Shown here one piece after another: positions 24,177 to 32,633 of a DNA stretch of 64,000 nt. How positions within the stretch are numbered: the stretch's first letter is position 1; each line of letters starts with the position of its first letter. This stretch comes from Prevotella sp. (GTDB lineage Bacteria; Bacteroidota; Bacteroidia; Bacteroidales; Bacteroidaceae). A model generated the notes under the pieces. The model worked only from the letters and a program-made list of their open reading frames with translations, did not search any database and was not told the origin of the DNA. Made by a program: the position numbers and the translations under genes. The stretch spans positions 1-64,000 of the forward strand of contig JAFZSR010000076.1 in assembly GCA_017619275.1 (NCBI GenBank), written 5' to 3'.

Positions 24177-25976
24177 ATGAGAGAACTGGAACTGCTGGCT
24201 CCCGCCAAGAACCTGGAGTGTGGCATGGCGGCTATCGACCACGGCGCCGATGCCGTCTACATCGGTCCGCCGCTCTTTGGTGCACGTGCCGCCGCCGGCA
24301 ACAGCGTGGACGACATTGCCGCACTCTGCCGTTATGCTCATCGCTATGGTGCCAAGGTCTATGCCACGGTCAACACGCTGCTACACGACGATGAGCTGCC
24401 CCAGGCCGTTGCGCTGCTTGGGCAGCTGGCCGATGCCCAAGTAGATGCAGTTCTCATACAGGACATGCGTCTGGCTCCCAGTCAGCTGCAGCCCCTCTCC
24501 ATGCACTTTCACGCCTCCACCCAGGCCGACAACCGCACCGCCCAACAAGTGGAATGGCTATGGCAGCAGGGCTTCAAACGTGCCGTGCTGGCTCGTGAAC
24601 TCAGCATCGACGAGGTGGCTGCCATCCACAAGCAAGTGCCCCAGATGGAACTCGAAGTGTTTGTTCATGGGGCTCTCTGCGTCAGCTACAGCGGCCGTTG
24701 CTATGCCTCCGAATACTGCTTCAACCGCTCGGCCAACAGAGGTGAGTGCGCCCAGTTCTGCCGAATGAAATTCGACCTCCTCGATGCCGATGGACGTGAG
24801 CTACTGCACCAGCAGCACCTGCTCTCGCTGAAGGACCTGAACTTGAGCCGCCACCTGCATCGTCTCATCGAGACAGGAGCCATCTCGTTCAAGATTGAGG
24901 GACGCCTGAAGGACATCGCCTACGTGAAGAACGTCACCGCCGCCTACAGTCAGCTGCTCAACCAATACATTGCCAGCCATCCGGGCCAATATGTCAGGGC
25001 TTCGCGCGGACAATGTAGCTACACCTTCCAACCCGACCTCAACCGCACGTTCAATCGGGGCTATACCACCTACTTCGCCGATGGGCGTCAGCCGTCGATG
25101 GCGTCGTTCTTCACTCCCAAGGCCATTGGCCAGCAGGTGGGACATGTGAAGGAGGTGCGCCACGGATGGCTCACCGTTGCTGGAACTGCCGCTTTCGCTA
25201 ATGGCGATGGCCTCTGCTATTTCGATGCCCATCAGCAGCTGCAGGGCTTCCGTGTCAATCGTGCCGAAGGCAACCGGCTGTTTCCTCAGCGCATGCCCAC
25301 CGATATGCGTCCTGGCACGCCCCTCTATCGCAGCAACGACCAGCAGATGGACCGCATGCTGACCAAGCCTAGCGCCGAGCGCAAGATTCCCGTGGTGATG
25401 AGTCTACGCCCCACGCCCAATGGCTTTGCACTCTCCATGGACGGTCGCACCGTGCAGATGCCCATGGAGCATCAACAGGCAAAGAGTCCGCAGCGACAGA
25501 ATATCATCGACCAGCTTTCCCGCTTGGGCGGCACCCCGTACGTCTGCACACACGTCGACCTTCCTGCCGACTTCAACTATTTCATCCCCAGCAGCCAGTT
25601 GGCGGCAATGAGGAGGATGGTAATGGAACTAAACCAAGAACCCACCCCCAGCAGACCCTCCCCCCAGCCCCTCCCTGCAGGGAGGGGAGTAGATAGTTCT
25701 GCTGTCACCACAACCAATGGCAAGTCTATATACGCCCCTCCCTCTAGGGAGGGGACGGGGGAGGGTCTGTTGGGGGAGGGTCTGCTGGGGGTGGGTTCCC
25801 CCCTCATGCAATGTCGCTACTGCTTGCGCTACGAACTGGGCTACTGCGTGAAGCATGGAGGACAGCGCCCCACATGGCATGAACCGCTCTCGCTGCGACT
25901 GGCCGATGGCAGATGCTTCACCTTGCAGTTCGACTGCCGGCAATGCCAGATGAACGTTTTGGCGACCAACAAATGA
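24177..25976 (+). CDS. U32-family peptidase (tRNA/rRNA hydroxylation type) with in-frame repeat insertion
   Basis: 599 residues. The U32 signature is clear near 160-195 (FVHGALCVSYSGRC, then SANRGECAQFCR). Family members include TrhP/RlhA, which take part in prephenate-dependent hydroxylation of tRNA or rRNA, so an RNA-modification role is more likely than collagen degradation. Residues about 488-541 are a low-complexity Pro/Gly/Ser stretch encoded by a 161-bp inverted-repeat element; before it lies the normal domain (SSQLAAMRRMVMELN) and after it a cysteine-rich end (MQCRYCLRYELGYC) that looks genuine. The frame is kept through the element. The start is 11 bp after metA. Confidence 0.88.
   Translation: MRELELLAPAKNLECGMAAIDHGADAVYIGPPLFGARAAAGNSVDDIAALCRYAHRYGAKVYATVNTLLHDDELPQAVALLGQLADAQVDAVLIQDMRLAPSQLQPLSMHFHASTQADNRTAQQVEWLWQQGFKRAVLARELSIDEVAAIHKQVPQMELEVFVHGALCVSYSGRCYASEYCFNRSANRGECAQFCRMKFDLLDADGRELLHQQHLLSLKDLNLSRHLHRLIETGAISFKIEGRLKDIAYVKNVTAAYSQLLNQYIASHPGQYVRASRGQCSYTFQPDLNRTFNRGYTTYFADGRQPSMASFFTPKAIGQQVGHVKEVRHGWLTVAGTAAFANGDGLCYFDAHQQLQGFRVNRAEGNRLFPQRMPTDMRPGTPLYRSNDQQMDRMLTKPSAERKIPVVMSLRPTPNGFALSMDGRTVQMPMEHQQAKSPQRQNIIDQLSRLGGTPYVCTHVDLPADFNYFIPSSQLAAMRRMVMELNQEPTPSRPSPQPLPAGRGVDSSAVTTTNGKSIYAPPSREGTGEGLLGEGLLGVGSPLMQCRYCLRYELGYCVKHGGQRPTWHEPLSLRLADGRCFTLQFDCRQCQMNVLATNK
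25638..25798. repeat. 161-bp inverted-repeat element inside the U32 peptidase gene
   Basis: The ends are inverted copies: GAACCCACCCCCAGCAGACC on the left, and the same sequence as reverse complement on the right. Inside, CCCCTCCCTGCAGGGAGGGG and CCCTCCCTCTAGGGAGGGG form two further palindromes. The right arm contains a tandem duplication of GGGGGAGGGTCTG(T/C)T. No target-site duplication is evident. The element is open in the frame of the host gene. Confidence 0.85.
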
Positions 25977-25983
25977 TTGCGAA

Positions 25984-27024
25984 ATGAGAAATGAGCGAAT
26001 GACACGAAAGATGATGTGTCGGCTTCTGAGGAAGCTGACAGCTTTATCATTTATCATTTATCATTTATTATTTAGCGTAGCGCTTACTTCCTGCTATCGC
26101 CAGCCTTCGCCCACGCCCGATGGCTGGGTGCCCACGGCCGAGCAGGTGGACTCCGTTTCGTTCTACACCACCCACCACTACACCCAGAACTACAACTTTG
26201 TAGTCACCGCCGACTCGTTGCCCCTCATCATCCAGCAGCCAGGCGAGGCCATCGGCGGCATGCTCGTCGACACCATCCGTGTCCATCGCGACGAACGGAT
26301 AGTGGTGGCCGACATTGCCACTTTCGCCTCCGACACCATCGACAGCGTGTGGGTGCAGGTGGCACGCGACCAGCTCACCATGGGTTGGCTGCACGAGGGC
26401 GACCTGCTCGCTGCTGTCGCCCCCGACAACCCTGTGTCGCGCTTCATCGATTTCTTCTCCGATAGTCACCTGCTTATCATGCTTGCCGTGGTGGTACTAT
26501 GTCTCGCGCTCTATGTCGTGCGGCGTCTCTATCGCCGCCAGGCACCCATCGTGCACCTGCGCGACATCCCCTCTGCTTATCCCACGCTGATGTGTCTGCT
26601 CGTGGCTGTGGCTGCCGTGGTCTACAGCACCATCCAGCTGGCCGACCCCGAGTCGTGGCGACACTACTATTACCACCCCTCGCTCAACCCCTTTGCGCTG
26701 CCTGTCCACCTAGGCGTGTTCCTAGCCATCGTGTGGGCGCTGGTGGTGGTGGGTGCTGCCACACTCTACGACGTGCTTCGTCTATTGTCGCCAGGCCAAG
26801 CCTTGCTCTATCTGTTGGGGCTTGCCGCCGTGTGCAGCGTGTGCTATGTGGTGTTCAGCGTTTCCACCCTTTTCTATGTCGGTTATCCCCTGCTGGTGGC
26901 CTACGTCATCTTCGCCCTGCACCGCTATTTCCGCCACAGCCGCCCACGCTACGCCTGTGGCCAGTGCGGTTTGCCCCTACGTTCAAAGGGACGTTGTCCG
27001 CGCTGCGGCTCTATGAACGTTTGA
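25984..27024 (+). CDS. Multi-pass membrane lipoprotein with C-terminal zinc ribbon
   Basis: 346 residues. A lipoprotein-type signal ends at LTSC (C37). An exported domain (about 38-155) is followed by about five membrane segments (for example LLIMLAVVVLCLALYVV and LMCLLVAVAAVVYST). The C-terminus is a CxxC-x(10)-CxxC ribbon (CGQCGLPLRSKGRCPRC). I do not recognise the family. The ribbon resembles those of the signalling operon 3 kb upstream, with MetA and U32 between; a link is speculation. The signal segment (CRLLRKLTA) is nearly the same as in the LptC-like gene at 50451-51137 and looks repeat-derived. Starts 7 bp after the U32 gene. Confidence 0.7.
   Translation: MRNERMTRKMMCRLLRKLTALSFIIYHLLFSVALTSCYRQPSPTPDGWVPTAEQVDSVSFYTTHHYTQNYNFVVTADSLPLIIQQPGEAIGGMLVDTIRVHRDERIVVADIATFASDTIDSVWVQVARDQLTMGWLHEGDLLAAVAPDNPVSRFIDFFSDSHLLIMLAVVVLCLALYVVRRLYRRQAPIVHLRDIPSAYPTLMCLLVAVAAVVYSTIQLADPESWRHYYYHPSLNPFALPVHLGVFLAIVWALVVVGAATLYDVLRLLSPGQALLYLLGLAAVCSVCYVVFSVSTLFYVGYPLLVAYVIFALHRYFRHSRPRYACGQCGLPLRSKGRCPRCGSMNV
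26012..26077 (+). repeat. Repeat-like segment encoding a signal peptide (copy A)
   Basis: GTCGGCTTCTGAGGAAGCT is a near-palindrome (GGCTTCT/GGAAGCT) followed by tandem TTATCATT units. A related segment lies in opposite orientation at 51053-51105. Here it encodes the hydrophobic start of the zinc-ribbon lipoprotein. Confidence 0.65.
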
Positions 27025-27071
27025 GCTTCAATAACAGCTGCAAAAGTAATAAATTCACAGAAGTGGTATCT

Positions 27072-27500
27072 CTATGGTCTGGCCAGCAGGTCGTAGGGAA
27101 TGTCGTCGCAGAGCATGGAGCAAGCCATCATTTCAGCCGTAGACGATTCGGTCGGCTGGGTGGGCGACTGAGCCACAAGAGGCTCCACCGGCTTCATGTA
27201 TTTCGTGACGGTTCGCGTCTGATAGATGGTATCGTGGACGGTATTTGTTTGCACTACTGTGTCGTGCTGCACTTCGATGGCCTGAGCCAAGGGCTGGGCG
27301 TCGTTGGGCTGGGGTGCACGGGCGGCATGAAGCCCATAGCCAGCAATGAAGCTAACGAGGCTGGCGGCAATGGCCATGACGGCAGTGAGGCTACGCGTTT
27401 TGCGAGGACTGGGTGACCATGAATCAACGTCCATACGACTGTTGATGGCCTGGCGCTGACGGCGGGCCGACTGGATAATATCTTCATTTGATATTTGCAT
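27072..27500 (-). CDS. Single-pass membrane protein, probable anti-sigma partner
   Basis: 142 residues. A short cytoplasmic N-terminus (about 1-38, with IQSARRQRQAINSRM), one membrane helix (VMAIAASLVSFIAGYGL) and a threonine/proline-rich outer part. It overlaps the end of the ECF sigma gene by 17 bp and follows it in the same operon, which is the usual position of an anti-sigma factor. I see no zinc-binding anti-sigma motif and no sequence identity I can name, so the role is inferred from context and topology only. Confidence 0.7.
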   Translation of the reverse strand: MQISNEDIIQSARRQRQAINSRMDVDSWSPSPRKTRSLTAVMAIAASLVSFIAGYGLHAARAPQPNDAQPLAQAIEVQHDTVVQTNTVHDTIYQTRTVTKYMKPVEPLVAQSPTQPTESSTAEMMACSMLCDDIPYDLLARP

Positions 27501-28062
27501 AATTCTTGAGCTTTTTGCGGATGATGTTCATTGTTTTATGGAGTCGTGACTTGACGGTACCCTCTGGAACGCCAACAATCTCGGCAATCTGTGGGATGGT
27601 CAGTTCCTCTTCATAATGGAGAGAGAACAGCTGGTGCAAAGGAGCTGGCAGTTCAGAGAGCACTTGTGCGAGGGCCTCGTCCAGCATGGCAGCATCAAGG
27701 TCGACCTCTATCTGCTGATGCGACACTGGTTCGGCATCCAGCGAGGCCATCAGCTGTGCTTCATAAGCATTACTCCTATAGTGGTTTTTGCAGATGTTAT
27801 AGGCGATGGTAAAGAGCCATGTATCAACATTTCGTCCTTCCTGATAGCTATTGCGTGCTTCGTATGCCCTCAGAAAGACATCGTGTGTGGCGTCGGCTGC
27901 CAGTTCCTCATCGCCTCCCAACTGCACAAAGAAGAATCCTTTCAGTCTTCGGGCGTAGCGGCGATACAGCTCTTCAAAAGCTGTATCGCTGCCCGCCTTT
28001 GCCCGCGCCATCAGCTGTTCGTCGGTCTGCTGGCGCAGCGGTTTCAGATGGAAGATGCTCAT
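27484..28062 (-). CDS. ECF-family RNA polymerase sigma factor
   Basis: 192 residues with sigma region 2 (about 20-85: DATHDVFLRAYE, TWLFTIAYNICKNHYR) and region 4 (about 130-185: PQIAEIVGVPEGTVKSRLHK, a helix-turn-helix). ECF factors redirect RNA polymerase in response to envelope or other signals. The gene is between an exported protein (overlap ATGA) and the putative membrane anti-sigma protein, so the three probably form one signalling unit. Confidence 0.93.
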   Translation of the reverse strand: MSIFHLKPLRQQTDEQLMARAKAGSDTAFEELYRRYARRLKGFFFVQLGGDEELAADATHDVFLRAYEARNSYQEGRNVDTWLFTIAYNICKNHYRSNAYEAQLMASLDAEPVSHQQIEVDLDAAMLDEALAQVLSELPAPLHQLFSLHYEEELTIPQIAEIVGVPEGTVKSRLHKTMNIIRKKLKNYANIK

Positions 28063-29327
28063 TTCAGATACGCTTTGAACTCATCCACATCAAAGTTTTC
28101 CTTCTCCAAGCGGTCGATGATATCGGTAAAGATATCGCGCAGCCATTGATAGCGCTCCTTATTATGCTGTTTGTAGTAGGGCAACTGGTCGTGCAGCAGT
28201 CGAATATAGTTCATGGCGTAGGCATCGGCGCTGAACGAGAAGAGCTGTGTGTCCTTCATTTTCGGATGGAACGGCATGCGCAGGTACTCCAGACGATAGC
28301 ACTGTTCTATGTTGCGGCGCTTCACGGTCCTATTGTCGTAGGGCTTGGTAGAGTAGCGTATGGTCAGCCCCTCGTTGTATAAGCGGGCCTTCAGTTCGTC
28401 GGGCAGGCCATATCCTAAAACATACCCTTGCATGTTGTGGGCCGACAGATAGACGGGACGCTTGGAGTGGTCGAAGATGTAGCGCATGATAGCCCGCTGC
28501 TTCTCTATTTGATCCTCGTACCCCTGCTCGTACCACGCCTTGTCGTAGGGAATACCGATTTGTCCAAACACATCCTTCACATATCCGGGAACCATAGCGG
28601 CATTCTCGTCATAAAGAATTTTGTCCTGATGCACGCCCAACACCCGTTGCAGGATGAGCTTACCGATGATGTCGCCCTCATGGGTACCGCAGTAGACGGC
28701 ACCCGTCTCCATGCCCTGCAGCTCGTTGAAGTGATATTGCAATGTCTCTTCAGGATACTGCCCGCTTTCATAGAAACGCTTCAGCAGCTGGTTGATCCGC
28801 ACGGTGTCACTTTTCGGAATGAGGTGTTGTATCCAGCGCTCGTAGTCACCGGCCAAGGCATCGGCGGGTAGCGTAGCGATGGCAGAATCGGCATACGCAT
28901 CGTGGTGCATGTACAGCGTCAGCATGTCGTGTTCTTTTGCCAGTTTCTCCTCCTCTTCAGGGAGATAGCTGCCTTCGTAGGCGCAATAATAAAAGGTGTA
29001 GGTGCCGGGAATGGCTTTCTCCATACGTCCCACTACGTTCAGCTGCTTGCGATATTCCTCGCTGCCTTTCCAGTCCTTGGTGGTATTGATCCTGCGGTAA
29101 ACCTTTTTCTCCGACACATCGAAGAGGTTGCGCCAAGAGACTTCGTCCATTGGATGATTCTGGACGTAGGTGTTCCAGTAATTGTAAAGGCTGTCCGTCT
29201 TCACCGAGTCACCGTATAAAACCAGAATCTCTTCTCTGTCTATACGTTCCGTTTTTTGTGCACTGGCTCCAGTCATCATGGTGACGGACACCAGCATGGT
29301 CATAACAATCCGTTTCATACTTTTCAT
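28059..29327 (-). CDS. Exported protein of unknown function upstream of an ECF sigma factor
   Basis: About 422 residues with a signal peptide (MKSMKRIVMTMLVSVTMMTG, cleavage after GASA). Starts at 29327 or 29318 are both plausible. The mature part is helical and charged; stretches such as VSWRNLFDVSEKKVYRR and AVYCGTHEGDIIGKLILQ are visible, and no known domain is recognised. YCGTHEGD hints at an enzyme-like turn but this is not enough to assign a role. Its stop overlaps the sigma factor start by 4 bp (ATGA), so expression is coupled; it may be the regulated or sensed envelope component. Confidence 0.75.
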   Translation of the reverse strand: MKSMKRIVMTMLVSVTMMTGASAQKTERIDREEILVLYGDSVKTDSLYNYWNTYVQNHPMDEVSWRNLFDVSEKKVYRRINTTKDWKGSEEYRKQLNVVGRMEKAIPGTYTFYYCAYEGSYLPEEEEKLAKEHDMLTLYMHHDAYADSAIATLPADALAGDYERWIQHLIPKSDTVRINQLLKRFYESGQYPEETLQYHFNELQGMETGAVYCGTHEGDIIGKLILQRVLGVHQDKILYDENAAMVPGYVKDVFGQIGIPYDKAWYEQGYEDQIEKQRAIMRYIFDHSKRPVYLSAHNMQGYVLGYGLPDELKARLYNEGLTIRYSTKPYDNRTVKRRNIEQCYRLEYLRMPFHPKMKDTQLFSFSADAYAMNYIRLLHDQLPYYKQHNKERYQWLRDIFTDIIDRLEKENFDVDEFKAYLK

Positions 29328-29458
29328 TTTTGGGTTTTGTTTTGACAGCATACACACGAAACGGAAAATCGTTCATTTTATTTTCAATTCGGCGGGCTTC
29401 TTTATGGTCTTTTTCAGGCAATATAAAATGCCCTTGCCAAAGAAGGGTTACACCGTCC

Positions 29459-29525
29459 AAAATTTTGGTAACGATTTTTTGAAAAAAGTTAACGACTTTT
29501 GAAAAAAACTCGTACGAGATTTTTT
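29459..29525 (+). repeat. CTCGTACGAG element, copy 2
   Basis: Two 20-bp direct repeats (GTAACGATTTTTTGAAAAAA, then GTTAACGACTTTTGAAAAAA) and the palindrome core CTCGTACGAG at 29509-29518. Lies in the 355-bp gap between divergent genes, 58 bp upstream of the -35/-7 region of the TRL-like gene. Apart from this and the promoter I see nothing else in the gap. Confidence 0.8.
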
Positions 29526-29559
29526 CCGTCTCGCTATCGCAAAATTCCGGATCACAATG

Positions 29560-29590
29560 TTGCAACTTTCAGAATTAATCACTAACTTTG
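29560..29590 (+). promoter_or_regulatory. Promoter of the TRL-like lipoprotein gene
   Basis: TTG at 29560-29562 and TAACTTTG at 29583-29590, 20 bp apart; leader of about 85 nt. Confidence 0.7.
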
Positions 29591-29682
29591 CAACCGCGAT
29601 TCGTAAGAATCCAAGCTACAAGTCCTAGATCCTAATCTAAATGAGTAAATATTGTTTTATTTCACTTTAAACCAAAACAACA

Positions 29683-29982
29683 ATGAAAAAGAAATTTTTG
29701 ACAATGGCTGCGTCTGCAGCCCTCGCAGTTCTCACACTGGGCAGCTGCGCAACAATTAACTCTGGTGCTGCACTCGCAGAAAAGGCTCCCATTGGACCGA
29801 AGATGGGCGAAGCAACGAGTAACATCATCCTCGGCCTCTTTTCGTCGAAGGGTGAGCAGAACAACATCAAGCAGGCTGCCGAGAATGGTGGCATCAAGAA
29901 GGTGACACAGGTGGAGTATATTGACCAGTCCGTTTTCTTCGGTCTCTTCATCAAGCACACCACCCGCGTCTATGGTGAGTAA
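29683..29982 (+). CDS. TRL-like family lipoprotein
   Basis: 99 residues with a lipoprotein signal ending in LGSC (C22). The mature part has the TRL-like layout: a glycine turn with MGEATSNIILGLFSSKG, then IKQAAENGGIKKVTQVEY and a final FIKHTTRVYGE. The family is common in Bacteroidota and its function is not known. Monocistronic between a CTCGTACGAG element and a terminator. Confidence 0.85.
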   Translation: MKKKFLTMAASAALAVLTLGSCATINSGAALAEKAPIGPKMGEATSNIILGLFSSKGEQNNIKQAAENGGIKKVTQVEYIDQSVFFGLFIKHTTRVYGE

Positions 29983-30007
29983 TAATTGTAGATAGGTAAT
30001 TCTATCA

Positions 30008-30046
30008 ATAAGGGGGCAACCTTAGGGCTGCTTCCTTATTTCATGT
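30008..30046 (+). terminator. Terminator after the TRL-like gene
   Basis: AATAAGGGGGCA pairs with TGCTTCCTTATT (two G-T pairs), followed by TTTCATGTTTTG. Also lies beyond the end of cmk, which is convergent. Confidence 0.7.
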
Positions 30047-30085
30047 TTTGACTTGTTCCCGCCCCCCAAAAGGGGACGCTTGGAA

Positions 30086-30781
30086 TTAGGATTCCTCAAT
30101 CTTCTGCAAAGCCAAATCGAGCAACCACTGGTTTTGCTCGTCAATGGTCATGTGGCTGTTGTCGAGCAGGATGGCATCATCTGCCTGCTTGAGGGGCGAC
30201 ACCTCGCGGTGCGAGTCGATGTAGTCGCGCTCCTGCACATTTTTCAGGATGTCGTCAAAGTCGGCCGGCATACCCTTTTGTTGCAATTCATCGTAGCGTC
30301 TTTGTGCACGCACCTGTGCCGATGCGGTGACGAAGACCTTCAGCTCGGCATTGGGGAAGACGACGGTGCCAATGTCGCGGCCATCCATGACGATGCCTCC
30401 ACTTTGGCCCATTGCCTGCTGCTGGGCCACCATGGCCTCGCGCACGAAGGGTAGGGCGGCGATGGGACTGACATGGTTCGACACTTGGAGCGAGCGGATG
30501 AGCTCCTCCACACACTCGCCGTTGAGATAGGTGATGGGGCGCCCGCTGGCAGGGTCGAGTTGGAAGGTGATGTGAATCTGGTCCATCTGTTGTTGCAACT
30601 CGTCGGTGAGAATGGTGCCGTCGGGCTGGATGAGTTGATGGCGCAGGGCATAGAGCGTGACGCTACGATACATGGCACCAGTGTCTACATAGATATAGCC
30701 CAATTGCTGGGCGAGCGCCTTGGCCATGGTGCTCTTTCCACACGATGAATGGCCATCGATGGCGATGGTAATCTTCTTCAT
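30086..30781 (-). CDS. cmk: Cytidylate kinase
   Basis: 231 residues. P-loop GHSSCGKS at 10-17, [15 protein letters not shown], and [13 protein letters not shown] are characteristic of Cmk, which phosphorylates CMP/dCMP with ATP. Length is normal. Downstream of porQ by 9 bp on the same strand; porQ-cmk adjacency is common in Bacteroidota. Confidence 0.96.
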   Translation of the reverse strand: MKKITIAIDGHSSCGKSTMAKALAQQLGYIYVDTGAMYRSVTLYALRHQLIQPDGTILTDELQQQMDQIHITFQLDPASGRPITYLNGECVEELIRSLQVSNHVSPIAALPFVREAMVAQQQAMGQSGGIVMDGRDIGTVVFPNAELKVFVTASAQVRAQRRYDELQQKGMPADFDDILKNVQERDYIDSHREVSPLKQADDAILLDNSHMTIDEQNQWLLDLALQKIEES

Positions 30782-30790
30782 TTCGATTAA

Positions 30791-31735
30791 TTAAAGGATA
30801 TAGCTAAAGTTAATGACCAGCGATGGTGAACTGACGTGCAGTTTGGCGTAGGCCACGTGAAGCTTTAATCGCTCCAGTTGGATGCCGCCGCCCAGGGAGA
30901 GGGCAGTTCCATGACTGCTCTGTCCTTCACCGTCGGATATCTTCATCTCGGCAGCTCGCATGGCGTTGTAGCCTGCGGCTAAATAGATTTGTTGTGACAA
31001 AAGCAGGTCCGCGCCCAGCACAAGGTGCTTGCCCAGTCCGTGCTCCCAATCGTTGAGGCGCACCAAGGTGGCTGAGAAGCGGAGCGGCGAGTTCACCAAT
31101 CGCTTGCTCACGCCCAATTGCAGGTCGAGTGGCATGCGCTCGAAGTCGTCTTCGTAGGCGGTGAGTTGTCCGCCCAAATTACGTGCTACGGCCGATATGC
31201 TCCACTGGCGATCGACATCGTAGTAGTTGAGTCCCAGGTCGACGGCGGCGGCCAACGAGTTGTAACGCCCAATGTAGGAAGTGACCATCTTGGCGGTGAT
31301 ACCTCCGCTGATTCGACGGCTGAGGTTATAGGCGAAGGTTCCTCCCACGGCAATGTCCTTGGCGCTAAAGGTACCCGTCTGTTCGCCGGTATAGGTGGTT
31401 TCGTTCATCTCGCCATAGCTGATGAAACGTCCTTGCACGCCCCAGGTGCCATGCTCGCCCACATACTGCTGATAGGCTCCGGAAGCGGTGACGCATCCCT
31501 GCATGTAGGTCATCATGCCCAAGGAGAGCGAGCGGTTGGCAACGTTGCTGATGAGTGCGGGATTATGGAAGGCGACGGTTCCATCGTCGTCGCTCATAGT
31601 GATGTTTTCACCGCCCAAAGCCGTGGCGTGGGCACTCACCGGCAGCCGCAAGAAATTGAACGCCGTCTGGCTGTCTTGCGCACGGCAGAGGAGCGCAGAA
31701 ATGGTGAGCAGAGCAGTAAAAACAACTTTTTTCAT
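30791..31735 (-). CDS. porQ: Type IX secretion system protein PorQ
   Basis: 314 residues with a signal peptide (ALLTISALLCRAQ) and a FadL/PorV-like outer-membrane barrel ending in INFSYIL. The start of the mature protein, FNFLRLPVSAHATALGGENI, is the family hallmark, and DDGTVAFHNPALI follows. PorQ belongs to the attachment complex of the type IX secretion system, working with PorU, PorV and PorZ to anchor cargo. No other T9SS gene lies in the window. Confidence 0.9.
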   Translation of the reverse strand: MKKVVFTALLTISALLCRAQDSQTAFNFLRLPVSAHATALGGENITMSDDDGTVAFHNPALISNVANRSLSLGMMTYMQGCVTASGAYQQYVGEHGTWGVQGRFISYGEMNETTYTGEQTGTFSAKDIAVGGTFAYNLSRRISGGITAKMVTSYIGRYNSLAAAVDLGLNYYDVDRQWSISAVARNLGGQLTAYEDDFERMPLDLQLGVSKRLVNSPLRFSATLVRLNDWEHGLGKHLVLGADLLLSQQIYLAAGYNAMRAAEMKISDGEGQSSHGTALSLGGGIQLERLKLHVAYAKLHVSSPSLVINFSYIL

Positions 31736-31757
31736 CTAAATAATCTAAATTTTGATG

Positions 31758-31765
31758 CAAAGATA
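31758..31765 (-). promoter_or_regulatory. -7 box of porQ-cmk
   Basis: TATCTTTG on the minus strand, 22 bp from the porQ start. Confidence 0.65.
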
Positions 31766-31788
31766 CAGCTTTTTTCAAATATCCGTGC

Positions 31789-31796
31789 TAAATTTG
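31789..31796 (+). promoter_or_regulatory. -7 box of the tonB gene
   Basis: TAAATTTG followed by CATG, back to back with the porQ promoter. Leader of about 100 nt if translation starts at 31901. Confidence 0.6.
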
Positions 31797-31900
31797 CATG
31801 CGGAATTCGAATTAATAACGATTTTCTTGGCAGATTATTGCAAACAACGCCGCGTTTTATGCCTCTTAGAGGGGTGGAAACGCCCGTTGTGGCACTAGCG

Positions 31901-32602
31901 ATGGAAGAGAAGAAGAGCAGGAACGCCGACTTGGAGAGCCGCCGTCCTCAACGATTGATGCTGGGGTTGGTGGTGGCGTTGGCCTGTATATTCGTGGCGT
32001 TGGAGTACACCATTGAACCTGATGACCCGCTTGACGATGAAGACCTGCTGGCGCGCCTCGACAACGAGATGGAGCTGCCTCCCATGTTGCAACAGGAGAA
32101 CGAGCTGATTCTGGCCCCGAAAGTGGAGCCGAAGCCCGAAACAAAGATTGTGGTGGTGGAAGACGAAGAAGAGACAACTTTACTGGAAGACGATGAACCC
32201 GTGGAGACAGATGCCGACGATGACATGGAAGCATTGGATGACGAAGAACTTGTGGAGATGGAACCACCGCCACCACCCGACGACGAGGTGCTACCGCTAC
32301 GCGTGGTGGAGGAGTTGCCACAATTTCCCGGTGGTCCCGTGGAGTTCATGAAATGGTTGACACGCAACCTGAAATACCCCAAGGCACTGGAGGACCAAAA
32401 GCTGACGGGAAAGGTGGTGGCCGAGTTTATCGTCAATACCGACGGCTCCATCACCGACGTGAAGGTGGTGAACTCATTGCATCCGCTATGCGATGCCGAA
32501 GTGCTTCGCGTGCTCCGCATGATGCCCCGTTGGACGGCCGGTATCGAGAACGACCAGCCGTGCCGTACCAAAGTGTGCATCCCCGTGGTGTTCAAGATAT
32601 AA
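31901..32602 (+). CDS. tonB: TonB-family energy transducer
   Basis: 233 residues from the start chosen at 31901 (MEEKKSRNADLESRR), which matches the usual beginning of Bacteroidota TonB proteins; an ATG at 31859 would add 14 residues. One membrane anchor (LMLGLVVALACIFVALEYT), a periplasmic linker very rich in Asp/Glu with a PPPPPDDE run instead of the usual proline-lysine linker, and a C-terminal TonB domain (FPGGPVEFMKWLTRNLKYP, GKVVAEFIVNTDGSITDV). It couples the proton-motive force to outer-membrane transporters. No ExbB/ExbD nearby. The long ORF extending upstream of 31859 is antisense to porQ and not real. Confidence 0.92.
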   Translation: MEEKKSRNADLESRRPQRLMLGLVVALACIFVALEYTIEPDDPLDDEDLLARLDNEMELPPMLQQENELILAPKVEPKPETKIVVVEDEEETTLLEDDEPVETDADDDMEALDDEELVEMEPPPPPDDEVLPLRVVEELPQFPGGPVEFMKWLTRNLKYPKALEDQKLTGKVVAEFIVNTDGSITDVKVVNSLHPLCDAEVLRVLRMMPRWTAGIENDQPCRTKVCIPVVFKI

Positions 32603-32633
32603 TTTTCCAAGAGAACAATAAGAATAATATATA

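Noticed and set aside
31118-31858. Long N-terminal extension of the TonB frame
   Set aside because: It is antisense to porQ; the TonB-type start lies at 31901, with a promoter at 31789.
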